Shown here piece by piece: positions 8,322 to 16,334 of a stretch of 64,000 nt of DNA (positions are counted from its first letter, which is position 1; each line of letters starts with the position of its first letter). The notes below the pieces were generated by a model. The model searched no databases and was not told where the DNA came from. It saw nothing but the letters and a program-made list of their open reading frames with translations. The position numbers and the translations under genes are program-made. The stretch is from Yoonia vestfoldensis (GTDB taxonomy: Bacteria; Pseudomonadota; Alphaproteobacteria; Rhodobacterales; Rhodobacteraceae): positions 2,729,001 to 2,793,000 of the forward strand of contig NZ_CP021431.1 in NCBI RefSeq assembly GCF_002158905.1, written 5' to 3'.

Positions 8322-9511
8322 GCGATCTCCTGTGCGATACGTTGCGCCAGCTGGGCGGCCACGGCATCCTTGGTCATGCGTGGCCAGCTTTCGGCACCAG
8401 CCTCGGTGATCAGGGTCACGGCGTTTTCGCTGCCCCCCATGATGCCCGTCGCAGGGGATACGTCATTGGCGACGATCCAGTCGCAGCCTTTGCGCAGCCG
8501 CTTGGCGCTGGCATGGGCGATGACGTCATCGGTCTCGGCCGCAAAGCCCACGACCAGCGCCGGGCGGCCAGCGCCCATCTGCGATATCGTGGCCAGAATG
8601 TCGGGGTTTTCGGCGAATGCCAGCTGCGGCAGGCCAGTGGCTGTTTTCTTGATCTTGCTTGTGCCCGCATTGGCCACGCGCCAATCCGCGACGGCGGCGG
8701 CGAAAATGGCCGCATCGGCAGGTTTGGCGGCCTGCACGGCGGCCAGCATTTCGGCGGCGGTCTGCACGCGCACCACATGCACGCCGTCAGGGGGCGGCAC
8801 ATCGGCAGGACCAGTGACGAAAGTCACCTCTGCCCCAAGCCCCGCCAGCGCGCGCGCAATTGCCGTGCCCTGCGCGCCCGATGACCGGTTGGCGATATAG
8901 CGCACCGGGTCAATCGGTTCATGGGTGGGGCCGGATGTCACAAGAATATGCTTGCCCTGCAACGGCCCATCGGCCAGCGCGGCACTGATTGCGGAAATGA
9001 TATCAGGGACTTCTGCCATGCGGCCGGGGCCAAATTCGCCGCAGGCCATCACGCCCTCATCCGGACCTGCCACCAGCACGCCATCAGCTTGCAAGGCCGC
9101 CAGATTGCGCTGCGTGGCGGGGTGGGTCCACATCCGCACATTCATTGCAGGCACGATCAGCACGCGTTTATCCGTGGCCAGCAGCAGGGTCGAGGCCAGA
9201 TCATTCGCCAGCCCGCCCGCCATCTTTGCCATCAGATCGGCAGTGGCCGGGGCCACGACCACCAGATCGGCAGCGCGCGACAATTCGATATGGCCCATTT
9301 CGGCCTCGTCGGTCAGGTCGAACAGGTCCTGATAGACTTTGGACGCGGCCAGCGCCGACAAGCTGAGCGGGGTGACAAATTCCGCCCCCGCGCGGGTCAG
9401 CACAGGTGTCACCCGTGCGCCCTGATCGCGCAGGCGGCGCACAAGGTCGAGCGATTTGAAAGCAGCGATACCACCGCCCAGGATCAGCAGAATATGTCGC
9501 CCCGCCAGCAT
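8318..9511 (-). CDS. coaBC: Bifunctional phosphopantothenoylcysteine decarboxylase / phosphopantothenate-cysteine ligase
   Basis: 397 residues. The N-terminal CoaC half (about 1-190) is an FMN-dependent decarboxylase with the GGGIAAFKSLDLVRRL opening, the PAMNVRMW substrate motif and the catalytic cysteine in MACGEFGPGRM. The C-terminal CoaB half (about 190-397) has TSGPTHEPIDPVRYIANRS and the AAVADWR and KIKK motifs of the CTP-dependent ligase. Together they convert 4'-phosphopantothenate to 4'-phosphopantetheine in CoA synthesis. It is the first gene of the ATGA-coupled coaBC-dut-moeB-dcp run and lies 66 bp downstream of rpoH2. Its ribosome site and start codon are covered by an inverted repeat (9509-9570). 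Confidence 0.95.
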   Translation of the reverse strand: MLAGRHILLILGGGIAAFKSLDLVRRLRDQGARVTPVLTRAGAEFVTPLSLSALAASKVYQDLFDLTDEAEMGHIELSRAADLVVVAPATADLMAKMAGGLANDLASTLLLATDKRVLIVPAMNVRMWTHPATQRNLAALQADGVLVAGPDEGVMACGEFGPGRMAEVPDIISAISAALADGPLQGKHILVTSGPTHEPIDPVRYIANRSSGAQGTAIARALAGLGAEVTFVTGPADVPPPDGVHVVRVQTAAEMLAAVQAAKPADAAIFAAAVADWRVANAGTSKIKKTATGLPQLAFAENPDILATISQMGAGRPALVVGFAAETDDVIAHASAKRLRKGCDWIVANDVSPATGIMGGSENAVTLITEAGAESWPRMTKDAVAAQLAQRIAQEIA

Positions 9512-9570
9512 TGTCTTTCTCCGGTCAATTCCAGTCGGACCTTAGGGCGGAACCGACCGGAAAGACAATG
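9509..9570 (-). promoter_or_regulatory. Inverted repeat between rpoH2 and coaBC covering the coaBC ribosome site and start codon
   Basis: On the minus strand, the 16-base arm CATTGTCTTTCCGGTC (9570-9555) is complementary to the downstream arm (9526-9509), interrupted only by a 2-base bulge. The downstream arm contains the coaBC Shine-Dalgarno GGAGA and ends in its ATG. In a transcript running on from rpoH2, both would be paired. It could act as a translational switch, as a terminator (there is no T-run), or both. If coaBC has a promoter inside the repeat, the hairpin would not form on that transcript. Confidence 0.6.
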
Positions 9571-9577
9571 TGGCGTA

Positions 9578-10456
9578 TCAGGCAAAGAACGATTGAACTT
9601 CGGTGCTTTGCGCCTCGAGGCTTTTGCGCATCTTGCCAAAGGCCGCGGCCTCTAGCTGGCGGACACGTTCCTTGGACAGGCCGAGTTCGGACCCAAGGCT
9701 TTCCAGCGTGCGCGGATCGTCGCGCAGCTTGCGTTCGCGCACGATGAATTGTTCGCGGTCATTCAGCGCGGATAGCGCCGTGACCAGCCATTGGCGCAAT
9801 GTGTCGGTGTCATGCGAATTCTCGACCTTTTCGGCGGCCTGCGGCGCGTCATCTTCCAGCGCGTCGATCCATTCGCGGCCTTCGTCATCGACTGATTGCG
9901 TGGCGTTCAGCGAAAAATCAGACCCCGACAGGCGGCCATCCATCATCTGCACGTCATGCAAGGGAACGCCGACCTCGATCGCGATCAGCTCGTGCAATTC
10001 ATGCGTTTCGAGTGTGCGGCCTTCGGCGGCGGCTTCGCGTTCCAGACGGGCCTGCACGCGGCGCATGTTGAAAAACAGCGATTTCTGCGAAGAGGTGGAC
10101 CCGGTGCGCACCATGGACCAATTGCGCATCACATAATCCTGGATCGAGGCCTTGATCCACCAGACCGCATAGGTCGAAAAGCGCACGCCACGGTCTGGGT
10201 CGAATTTGTCGGCGGCTTTCATCAGCCCGACCGATGCTTCTTGGATCAAATCATTCATCGGGGCGCCGTAGCGTTTGAATTTCGACGCCATGGAAATCGC
10301 CAACCGCATATAGGCGGTGATCAGCCGGTGCAGGGCTTGTTCATCGCGCTGGTCGCGCCAGGCATAGGCAAGGCGCAATTCGGTTTCAGCATCCAGCAAT
10401 TCGGCCCGCATCGCGGTCCGTGACAGTGTTTGATCGGAATAACCACGAGCGGCCAT
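9578..10456 (-). CDS. rpoH2: Alternative heat-shock sigma factor RpoH, RpoH-II type
   Basis: 292 residues. Regions 2.1-2.4 are present (YMRLAISMASKFKRYG, DLIQEASVGLMKAADKFD, RFSTYAVWWIKASIQDY), followed by an RpoH-box segment QKSLFFNMR (residues 124-132) typical of sigma-32 proteins, and a region 4.2 helix-turn-helix (SLGSELGLSKERVRQLE). The sequence closely resembles what I know of Rhodobacter RpoH-II, the sigma factor that responds to singlet oxygen and photo-oxidative stress in that group. An RpoE-type promoter lies upstream at 10506-10535. It is followed by the hairpin before coaBC. The RpoH-II rather than RpoH-I assignment rests on overall resemblance and on that promoter. Confidence 0.9.
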   Translation of the reverse strand: MAARGYSDQTLSRTAMRAELLDAETELRLAYAWRDQRDEQALHRLITAYMRLAISMASKFKRYGAPMNDLIQEASVGLMKAADKFDPDRGVRFSTYAVWWIKASIQDYVMRNWSMVRTGSTSSQKSLFFNMRRVQARLEREAAAEGRTLETHELHELIAIEVGVPLHDVQMMDGRLSGSDFSLNATQSVDDEGREWIDALEDDAPQAAEKVENSHDTDTLRQWLVTALSALNDREQFIVRERKLRDDPRTLESLGSELGLSKERVRQLEAAAFGKMRKSLEAQSTEVQSFFA

Positions 10457-10505
10457 TATTCTTCCCCCAGATTGTCGAGCTATGGATTAACTTTTCCTTA
10501 TGTCC

Positions 10506-10535
10506 TTGTTACGAGAGCATTCTGAAAACGGATCA
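10506..10535 (-). promoter_or_regulatory. RpoE-type (group IV sigma) promoter of rpoH2
   Basis: On the minus strand TGATCC (10535-10530), an 18-bp spacer and TAACAA (10511-10506) lie about 50 bp before the rpoH2 ATG. This fits the Rhodobacter RpoE consensus as I know it (TGATCC, 18 bp, TAAGA) with one difference in the -10 element. Control of rpoH-II by RpoE/ChrR is established in R. sphaeroides. Confidence 0.75.
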
Positions 10536-10546
10536 CTTGAATATTC

Positions 10547-11062
10547 ATGACAGCATTGCCAAAACTCACACTTGTCCTAGGCGGCGCGGCCTCTGGTAAA
10601 TCCAGCTATGCCGAGGGGCTGATCGCCCAAAGCGGTCTGGCAAAGATTTATATCGCGACAGCACAGGTGTTTGACGATGAAATGGCGGCCAAGGTCGCGC
10701 GTCACCGTGATCTGCGCGGCAGCGGGTGGACCACTTTCGAGGAACCGCTGGACCCCGGTGCCATCTTGTCGCAGCACAAAGCGGATAGCGCGGTGCTGGT
10801 CGATTGCGCGACGCTCTGGCTGAGCAATGTGATGCTGGCCGACCAGGATGTGCCGGCCGCATCGGCGATTTTCGTGCAGGCGCTGGCGGATTGCGCGGCC
10901 CCTGTCGTTGTGGTGTCAAACGAGGTGGGGCAAGGCATTGTTCCCGATAATGCGCTGGCGCGGCGGTTTCGCAATGCGCAAGGCGCGCTTAATCAGGCGC
11001 TTGCGGCACAGGCCGACCGCGTCGTCGCGGTGATGGCGGGGCTGCCGCTGGTGCTGAAATGA
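10547..11062 (+). CDS. cobU: Bifunctional adenosylcobinamide kinase / adenosylcobinamide-phosphate guanylyltransferase
   Basis: 171 residues. The P-loop GGAASGKSS lies at residues 12-20 and the RHR segment with the family's catalytic histidine lies near residue 53 (VARHRDLRG). VDCATLWLSN and the conserved SNEVGQGIVPDNALARRFR follow. The enzyme phosphorylates adenosylcobinamide and transfers GMP from GTP, in the nucleotide-loop assembly of adenosylcobalamin. It overlaps the next gene, a CobC-like phosphatase, by 4 bp (ATGA), supporting a shared cobalamin role. No cobalamin riboswitch fits in the 90-bp gap to rpoH2. The B12 cofactor is needed by the ethylmalonyl-CoA mutase encoded in this window. 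Confidence 0.93.
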   Translation: MTALPKLTLVLGGAASGKSSYAEGLIAQSGLAKIYIATAQVFDDEMAAKVARHRDLRGSGWTTFEEPLDPGAILSQHKADSAVLVDCATLWLSNVMLADQDVPAASAIFVQALADCAAPVVVVSNEVGQGIVPDNALARRFRNAQGALNQALAAQADRVVAVMAGLPLVLK

Positions 11063-11637
11063 CGCGGCTTTGGTGGGTGCGACATGCGCCGACGCATGAA
11101 AAATCCTTTGTCGGCTGGCGCGATGTGCCTGCGGATCTGTCGGATACGGCGCTGATCGGGCGGGTCGCGGATCATCTGCCCGGCGATGCGGTGATCGTCG
11201 CCTCTGATCTGCAACGCGCCTCGGCCACGGCGGATGCTATCGGGCGGGGCCGCGCGCGCCTGCCCGATCTGCCACATCTGCGCGAGATGGATTTCGGGCT
11301 TTGGGACGGGATGGATTGGCGCGCTGTCGCCGCGCGCGACCCCGATCTCAGCCGCCGGTTCTGGGAAGAACCCGGCGATCTGCGCGCCCCCGAGGGCGAA
11401 AGCTGGAATGACGTCAGCGCCCGCGTGGCCGGCGTGGTCGATGACCTGACAATGCGTTTCGCTGGCCGTGATATCGTGCTGGTCGCGCATATGGGCGTGA
11501 TCATGACCCAGATTCAGCGCGCCTCCGGCAGCACCGCCTATCAGGCGCTGGGGCACCAGATCGACAATCTGTCAGTGACACGCATGGCGCGCGACAGCAC
11601 GGGCTGGACCCTGGGCGCGGTCAATCACTTGCCGTGA
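11059..11637 (+). CDS. Histidine phosphatase family protein (probable alpha-ribazole phosphatase, CobC-like)
   Basis: 192 residues. The phosphoglycerate-mutase-type catalytic signature appears as VRHAPT near the N-terminus (RHG in most relatives), with the second catalytic histidine in VAHMGVIM near residue 142 and acidic motif LREMDFGLWDG. Family members remove phosphate from small phosphomonoesters. Because it is translationally coupled to cobU, the likely substrate is alpha-ribazole 5'-phosphate or adenosylcobalamin 5'-phosphate, but that is inference from context; the family is broad. The start ATG overlaps the cobU stop. Confidence 0.8.
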   Translation: MTRLWWVRHAPTHEKSFVGWRDVPADLSDTALIGRVADHLPGDAVIVASDLQRASATADAIGRGRARLPDLPHLREMDFGLWDGMDWRAVAARDPDLSRRFWEEPGDLRAPEGESWNDVSARVAGVVDDLTMRFAGRDIVLVAHMGVIMTQIQRASGSTAYQALGHQIDNLSVTRMARDSTGWTLGAVNHLP

Positions 11638-11695
11638 TGGGGCAGATCACGCGATGTCGCTTTGCGCTGCCACGGGTGTCGGATAAGATCGGCGC

Positions 11696-12385
11696 ATGAC
11701 ATATACAGTTTACATAGGTGATCGGTCATTCAGCAGCTGGTCCTTGCGCGGCTGGCTAATGCTGGAAAAGTTTGGCCTGCCCTATCAGACCCGCTTGGTC
11801 GGGCTTTACGCCGGGACAATGGCGGCAGAGCTGGCGCAAATCCCACCCGCGCGCACCGTGCCCGCAATGACGACACCCGAAGGCTTTGTTCTGACCGACA
11901 GCCTTGCCATGGCCGAGACCTTGGCCGAACGCCACCCAGAGCTGGCGCTCTATCCGCGCGATCCTGCCGCACGCGCGCTGGCACGCTCGATCTGCGCCGA
12001 AATGCACAGCGGTTTCAACGCCTTGCGCGGGCAATGTCCGCATATGATTACCCATGTCTGGGACGGTTTTGCGCCCTCCGATGCGGTGCTGGCCGATCTG
12101 GCCCGGATCGAGGATCTGTGGTCGCTGGCCCGCGCGCGGCACGGCGCGGACAGCCCGTGGCTGTTCGGGGATTACTCGCTGGCCGATGTGTTCTATGCGC
12201 CCGTGGCGATGCGGATCACCACCTACGGGCTGCCGGTCAGCGGCGCCGCACAGGCCTATGTCGATGCCCATCTGCACGATCCGGCGTTTCTGGACTGGCG
12301 CCGCGCGGCGCTTGCGGAAATCCACGACCCCTGGCCCTATCCGATGGATCTGCCGCGCCGCGACTGGCCCGTTAACCATTCCTAA
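11696..12385 (+). CDS. Glutathione S-transferase family protein
   Basis: 229 residues with an N-terminal thioredoxin-like domain (YIGDRSFSSWSLRGWLMLEKFG; cis-proline region RTVPAM; TDSLAMAETLAE) and an all-helical C-terminal domain. The SSWS segment is where the catalytic serine of zeta-like or bacterial GSTs sits. It would conjugate or isomerise with glutathione in the cytoplasm; the substrate is unknown. The glutathione synthase gene gshB lies 2 kb away but is in another transcription unit. Spacing to the previous gene is 58 bp and to yifB 41 bp. Confidence 0.85.
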   Translation: MTYTVYIGDRSFSSWSLRGWLMLEKFGLPYQTRLVGLYAGTMAAELAQIPPARTVPAMTTPEGFVLTDSLAMAETLAERHPELALYPRDPAARALARSICAEMHSGFNALRGQCPHMITHVWDGFAPSDAVLADLARIEDLWSLARARHGADSPWLFGDYSLADVFYAPVAMRITTYGLPVSGAAQAYVDAHLHDPAFLDWRRAALAEIHDPWPYPMDLPRRDWPVNHS

Positions 12386-12426
12386 ACCGCCGCAAGCTAC
12401 CCGTTAACCAAAAGCGGGAGCAGCGC

Positions 12427-13941
12427 ATGGTCGCCATCGCCTATACAGTGGCCTTTGAAGGGATCGAGGCCCGTCTGGTCGAGGTGCAATGCGCCATCGC
12501 CCCCGGCGTGCCCGCCTTCAGCATCGTGGGCCTGCCGGACAAGGCCGTCTCCGAAGCCCGCGAAAGGGTGCGCGCGGCGCTGACGGCCATGGCCATCGCG
12601 CTGCCGTCGAAACGGATCACGATCAACCTTTCGCCCGCCGATCTGCCCAAGGAAGGGTCGCATTTCGACCTGCCCATCGCGCTGGCGCTGCTGGCGGCAC
12701 TAGAGATCGTGCCGCGCGAAGAGGCCGCGCAAACCGTGGCGCTTGGGGAATTGTCGCTTGACGGCACGCTGGTCCCCGTGGTCGGCGCATTGCCCGCCGC
12801 GATGACCGCGGCCAGCGAAGGGCGGATGCTGCTGTGCCCCGCCGCCTGCGGGGCCGAGGCGGCCTGGGTCGGCGCGGCCAATGTCATCGCCCCCCGGAGC
12901 CTGGCCGCGATGGTGCGTCATTTCACCGGGCAAAACGTGATCGCACCCTCGGTGCCGGGCGAGGCACAAACCCTGACACGCAGCCGCGATTTCGCGGAAG
13001 TGAAGGGCCAGGAACGCGCCAAACGCGCGCTGGAAATCGCCGCCGCCGGGCGGCATCACCTGTTGCTGGTCGGCGCGCCGGGGTCGGGCAAATCCATGCT
13101 GGCCGCGCGGATCGCGGGCATCCTGCCGCCCCTGTCCCCTGCCGAGGCGCTGGAAACCTCGATGATCCATTCGCTGGCGGGGCTGCTGGATGATGGCGGG
13201 ATCAACCGCGAACGCCCGTTTCGCGAACCGCATCACACGGCCTCGATGGCGGCCATCGTCGGCGGCGGGCGCGGCGCCAAACCGGGCGAGATTTCGCTGG
13301 CGCATAACGGCGTGCTGTTCATGGACGAATTCCCCGAATTCCCCCGCACGGTGCTGGAAACCCTGCGCCAGCCAATCGAGACAGGCGAAGTCGTCGTCGC
13401 CCGCGCCAATGCGCATGTGCGCTATCCCTGCCGGTTCATGCTAGTCGCCGCCGCCAACCCCTGCAAATGCGGCTATCTGACCGACCCCGCCCGCGCCTGC
13501 ACCCGCGCGCCAATTTGTGGCGAGGATTACATGGGCCGCATTTCCGGGCCCTTGATGGACCGCTTCGATCTGCGGGTCGAGGTGCCGCCGGTCGCATTTC
13601 AGGACCTCGATTTGCCGCAATCGGGCGACAGCTCTGCCGTGATTGCCGCGCGGATCGCGGCGGCGCGCGCGCGGCAGGCGACGCGGTTCGCAGGCCATGG
13701 CGAGGCGCGGGTCAATGCCGATGCCGAAGGCCATCTGCTGGAACAGATCGCGACACCCGATGCCGAAGGGCGCGCGCTGTTGTTGCGTGTGGCGGAGAAA
13801 TTCGGCCTCTCGGCGCGCGGCTATCACCGGATCTTGCGGGTGGCGCGCACCATCGCCGATCTGGACGGGTCAGAGGCGGTGCACCGCCATCATGTGGCCG
13901 AGGCTGTCAGCTACCGGCTGGCCATGGCCAAAGAGGTCTAG
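12427..13941 (+). CDS. comM: YifB/ComM family Mg-chelatase-like AAA+ ATPase
   Basis: 504 residues, the normal length. The N-terminal ChlI-type domain (SIVGLPDKAVSEARERVRAA, INLSPADLPKEGSHFDLPIA) is followed by the AAA+ core: Walker A GAPGSGKSML near residue 217, Walker B LFMDEFPEF near residue 300 and the cysteine-containing NPCKCGY segment. The C-terminal part matches the Mg-chelatase subunit helical lid. ComM is a hexameric branch-migration helicase that helps integrate incoming DNA during transformation in naturally competent bacteria; in this lineage the role is less certain. GGGAG precedes the ATG. A dispersed 3'-end element follows the stop codon. Confidence 0.9.
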   Translation: MVAIAYTVAFEGIEARLVEVQCAIAPGVPAFSIVGLPDKAVSEARERVRAALTAMAIALPSKRITINLSPADLPKEGSHFDLPIALALLAALEIVPREEAAQTVALGELSLDGTLVPVVGALPAAMTAASEGRMLLCPAACGAEAAWVGAANVIAPRSLAAMVRHFTGQNVIAPSVPGEAQTLTRSRDFAEVKGQERAKRALEIAAAGRHHLLLVGAPGSGKSMLAARIAGILPPLSPAEALETSMIHSLAGLLDDGGINRERPFREPHHTASMAAIVGGGRGAKPGEISLAHNGVLFMDEFPEFPRTVLETLRQPIETGEVVVARANAHVRYPCRFMLVAAANPCKCGYLTDPARACTRAPICGEDYMGRISGPLMDRFDLRVEVPPVAFQDLDLPQSGDSSAVIAARIAAARARQATRFAGHGEARVNADAEGHLLEQIATPDAEGRALLLRVAEKFGLSARGYHRILRVARTIADLDGSEAVHRHHVAEAVSYRLAMAKEV

Positions 13942-13970
13942 GCCGCTTTCCCGTTCCTGCGGAACGGGAT

Positions 13971-14001
13971 GCCTCCGGCGGGGATATTTCTACTCGGAAG
14001 A
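13971..14001 (+). repeat. Dispersed 3'-end element, copy B
   Basis: GCCTCCGGCGGGGATATTT followed by CTCGGAAG, on the plus strand, 30 bp after the yifB stop. It extends into the convergent gshB gene and encodes that protein's last residues and stop codon. Confidence 0.8.
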
Positions 14002-14949
14002 AAGAGGGGTGGCGCGGCGCGCCTCGATTGCCAGCCAGATCTTTTCGGCGATATTGACGCCGTCGAACCGTTCCAATTCCTGAATTCCCGTGGGCGAGGT
14101 CACGTTGATTTCGGTCAGCCAATCACCGATGACGTCGATACCGACGAAAACCTGCCCTTTTTCGCGCAAATGCGGCCCGATCCGGGCGCAGATTTCGCGG
14201 TCGCGGTCGGTCAGCGCCACCTTTTCAGGGCGTCCGCCGACATGCATGTTGGACCGTGTTTCACCCGCCGCAGGCACGCGGTTGATCGCGCCGACAGGTT
14301 CGCCATCGACCAGGATGATGCGCTTGTCACCCTTGGACACGGCGGGCAGGAATTGCTGCATGATCAGCGGTTCGCGGTTGATGCCTGCGAATAATTCATG
14401 CAGCGACGCAAGGTTCGCATCCCCCCCCGCCAGTTTGAACACACCCGCCCCGCCGTTGCCGTAAAGCGGTTTGAGGATGACATCGCCATATTCCGCGCGG
14501 AAGGCACGCAATGTCTGCAGATCGCGCGCGATCATCGTGGGCGGCGTGAGGTCGGGAAAATTCAGGACCAGCAGTTTTTCAGGCGAATTGCGCACCCAGA
14601 ACGGATCATTGACCACCAGCGTATCGGGATGGATCATGTCAAGGATATGCGTCGTCGTGATATAGCCCATGTCAAAGGGCGGGTCCTGGCGCAGCCAGAC
14701 CACATCCATGGCGCGCAGGTCCAGTTCGGCAGGGTCCCCAAGGCGGAAGTGATCGCCCTTGACGCGCTGCACCTGCAACGGCCAGCCCCGGGCGATCACC
14801 CGCCCGCGATCATAGGCCAGCTTGTCCGGCGTGTAATAGAACAGCGCATGCCCGCGCGCCTGCGCCTCTTCGGCGATGCGGAACGTGCTGTCGGCATCAA
14901 TGTCGATCGGCCCGATCGGGTCCATCTGAAACGCGACTTTCAACGCCAT
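13990..14949 (-). CDS. gshB: Glutathione synthase
   Basis: 319 residues, typical for the bacterial enzyme. The N-terminal domain opens with [19 protein letters not shown], as in E. coli GshB. The ATP-grasp part includes [39 protein letters not shown] and the C-terminal [13 protein letters not shown] metal-binding segment. It ligates gamma-glutamylcysteine and glycine using ATP. It lies 67 bp downstream of yraN, in the rsmI-yraN-gshB run. The last few codons and the TAG stop are within a dispersed repeat element shared with the convergent yifB 3' end, so the extreme C-terminus may be lineage-specific. Confidence 0.95.
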   Translation of the reverse strand: MALKVAFQMDPIGPIDIDADSTFRIAEEAQARGHALFYYTPDKLAYDRGRVIARGWPLQVQRVKGDHFRLGDPAELDLRAMDVVWLRQDPPFDMGYITTTHILDMIHPDTLVVNDPFWVRNSPEKLLVLNFPDLTPPTMIARDLQTLRAFRAEYGDVILKPLYGNGGAGVFKLAGGDANLASLHELFAGINREPLIMQQFLPAVSKGDKRIILVDGEPVGAINRVPAAGETRSNMHVGGRPEKVALTDRDREICARIGPHLREKGQVFVGIDVIGDWLTEINVTSPTGIQELERFDGVNIAEKIWLAIEARRATPLSSE

Positions 14950-15016
14950 GGTGCCACCTTTGTCAGAGAATGATACCGCTACATGCCGCAGCGCGCCGCC
15001 CGGCGCAATGGCGTGT

Positions 15017-15373
15017 TCACGCCTCCATAAAGGCGTTTTCGATCACGCTGACACCGCCGCGACCATCGACCAGCGCAAGATCAAAGCGCATATCGGTCAA
15101 TTGCCCCCGTGGTTCGCCTGCCAAGAATTCCCCCGCGCTGGCGCAAAGCCGGTCCATCTGCCGCCGCCCCAGCCGTTGTGCCGCCGCGGCAAAGGTCCTG
15201 CTTTTCTTGACCTCGACAAAGACGACGGTATCCCCGTCGCGCATGACAAGATCGATTTCACCAGACTTGCCCCGCCAGCGGCGCGCAGCGACCTGATGCC
15301 GGCGCAGCGCGTAATCGCGTGCGACGATATCCTCTGCGGCCAGACCGCTGTAATAATTGGCATGGCCCATCAT
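15017..15373 (-). CDS. YraN family protein (UPF0102)
   Basis: 118 residues with the restriction-endonuclease-like fold signature of the family: [19 protein letters not shown], where the Asp and the Glu-x-Lys resemble a PD-(D/E)xK nuclease centre. The N-terminal [21 protein letters not shown] matches the start of YraN proteins. Biochemical function is not established. It overlaps rsmI by ATGA and is followed by gshB; rsmI, yraN and an LpoA-type gene being neighbours is an arrangement also seen in enterobacteria, supporting orthology. Confidence 0.88.
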   Translation of the reverse strand: MMGHANYYSGLAAEDIVARDYALRRHQVAARRWRGKSGEIDLVMRDGDTVVFVEVKKSRTFAAAAQRLGRRQMDRLCASAGEFLAGEPRGQLTDMRFDLALVDGRGGVSVIENAFMEA

Positions 15374-16230
15374 GCCCCATCCCCCAGCGCCAGTGCGATT
15401 TGATAGACCTGCCGACGCGGCAGGCCCAGCGCCCCTGCGACAACGGTTGCTGCATCTTTGACACGCATGGTTTTCATCGCCTCCTTCAACGCCTGTGTCA
15501 CATCGCCATCGGCCACGGCGGTCGCGCCTGCACGCCCGACCAGCACGACCAATTCGCCTTTGACAATGCGATCCGCATAATGCGCGGTGACATCATCCAA
15601 AGTGCCGCGCGTGGTTTCTTCGAATCGTTTGGTCAGTTCCCGGCACACCACGACCTGCCGTTCACCGCCCAATGTATCGCGCAAACTTGCTAACATTTCG
15701 CCAACGCGTTTGGGGCTTTCATAAAAAACCAGCGTAAAGGGGACATCGCGCAGCGCCGCGATTTCGGTCTCGCGTTGTTGGCGCGCGGCGGGCAGGAAGC
15801 CGATGAAGGCAAATCTATCCGTGGGCAGCCCCGACACTGTCAGCGCCGCCAGCAGCGCCGAAGCGCCCGGTGCCGCCGTCACCGGCATGGCTGCCGCAAT
15901 CGCGGCCTTTCCCAGCTCATAGCCCGGATCGGCAACCAGCGGCGTGCCCGCCTCAGAGACATAGGCCACGGATTTGCCCGCGACCATATCTGCCACCAGC
16001 CGGTCGACCGCGCCTTCGCCGCTATGGTCGTGAAAGGCCACGACCTTGCGCCCGTTCAAGGGCACGCCGTGGATTTCCATCAATTTGCGCGCGGTCCGCG
16101 TATCCTCGGCGGCGATCAGATCGGCAGAGGCCAGAATGTCGAGCGCGCGCAGCGTGATATCGCGCGCCGACCCGATCGGGGTCGCGACGAAATAAAGACC
16201 GGCAGAGAGTGGCTTGGTCTGATGATTCAT
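15370..16230 (-). CDS. rsmI: 16S rRNA (cytidine(1402)-2'-O)-methyltransferase
   Basis: 286 residues. Motifs of the SAM-dependent tetrapyrrole-methylase-fold RsmI family are visible: YFVATPIGSARDITLRAL, AAEDTRTARKLM, VSEAGTPLVADPGYELGKAA and PGASALLAALTVSGLPTDRF. It methylates the ribose 2'-O of C1402 in the ribosomal decoding centre. It heads the rsmI-yraN-gshB operon and is divergent from the LpoA-like lipoprotein gene 105 bp away. Confidence 0.95.
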   Translation of the reverse strand: MNHQTKPLSAGLYFVATPIGSARDITLRALDILASADLIAAEDTRTARKLMEIHGVPLNGRKVVAFHDHSGEGAVDRLVADMVAGKSVAYVSEAGTPLVADPGYELGKAAIAAAMPVTAAPGASALLAALTVSGLPTDRFAFIGFLPAARQQRETEIAALRDVPFTLVFYESPKRVGEMLASLRDTLGGERQVVVCRELTKRFEETTRGTLDDVTAHYADRIVKGELVVLVGRAGATAVADGDVTQALKEAMKTMRVKDAATVVAGALGLPRRQVYQIALALGDGA

Positions 16231-16334
16231 GGCTGGACCCTTGTCGCCCCTGCTTTATGATGCGTTTTGAATACAGTACAAGCCGCGCGGTCGCGGGACC
16301 TGCCAGTTTGTGCAAAATCAGAAGGAATACCACC

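Noticed and set aside
10457..10546. Cobalamin riboswitch in front of cobU
   Set aside because: The gap is only 90 bp, is filled by the rpoH2 promoter, and lacks a B12-box-like sequence.
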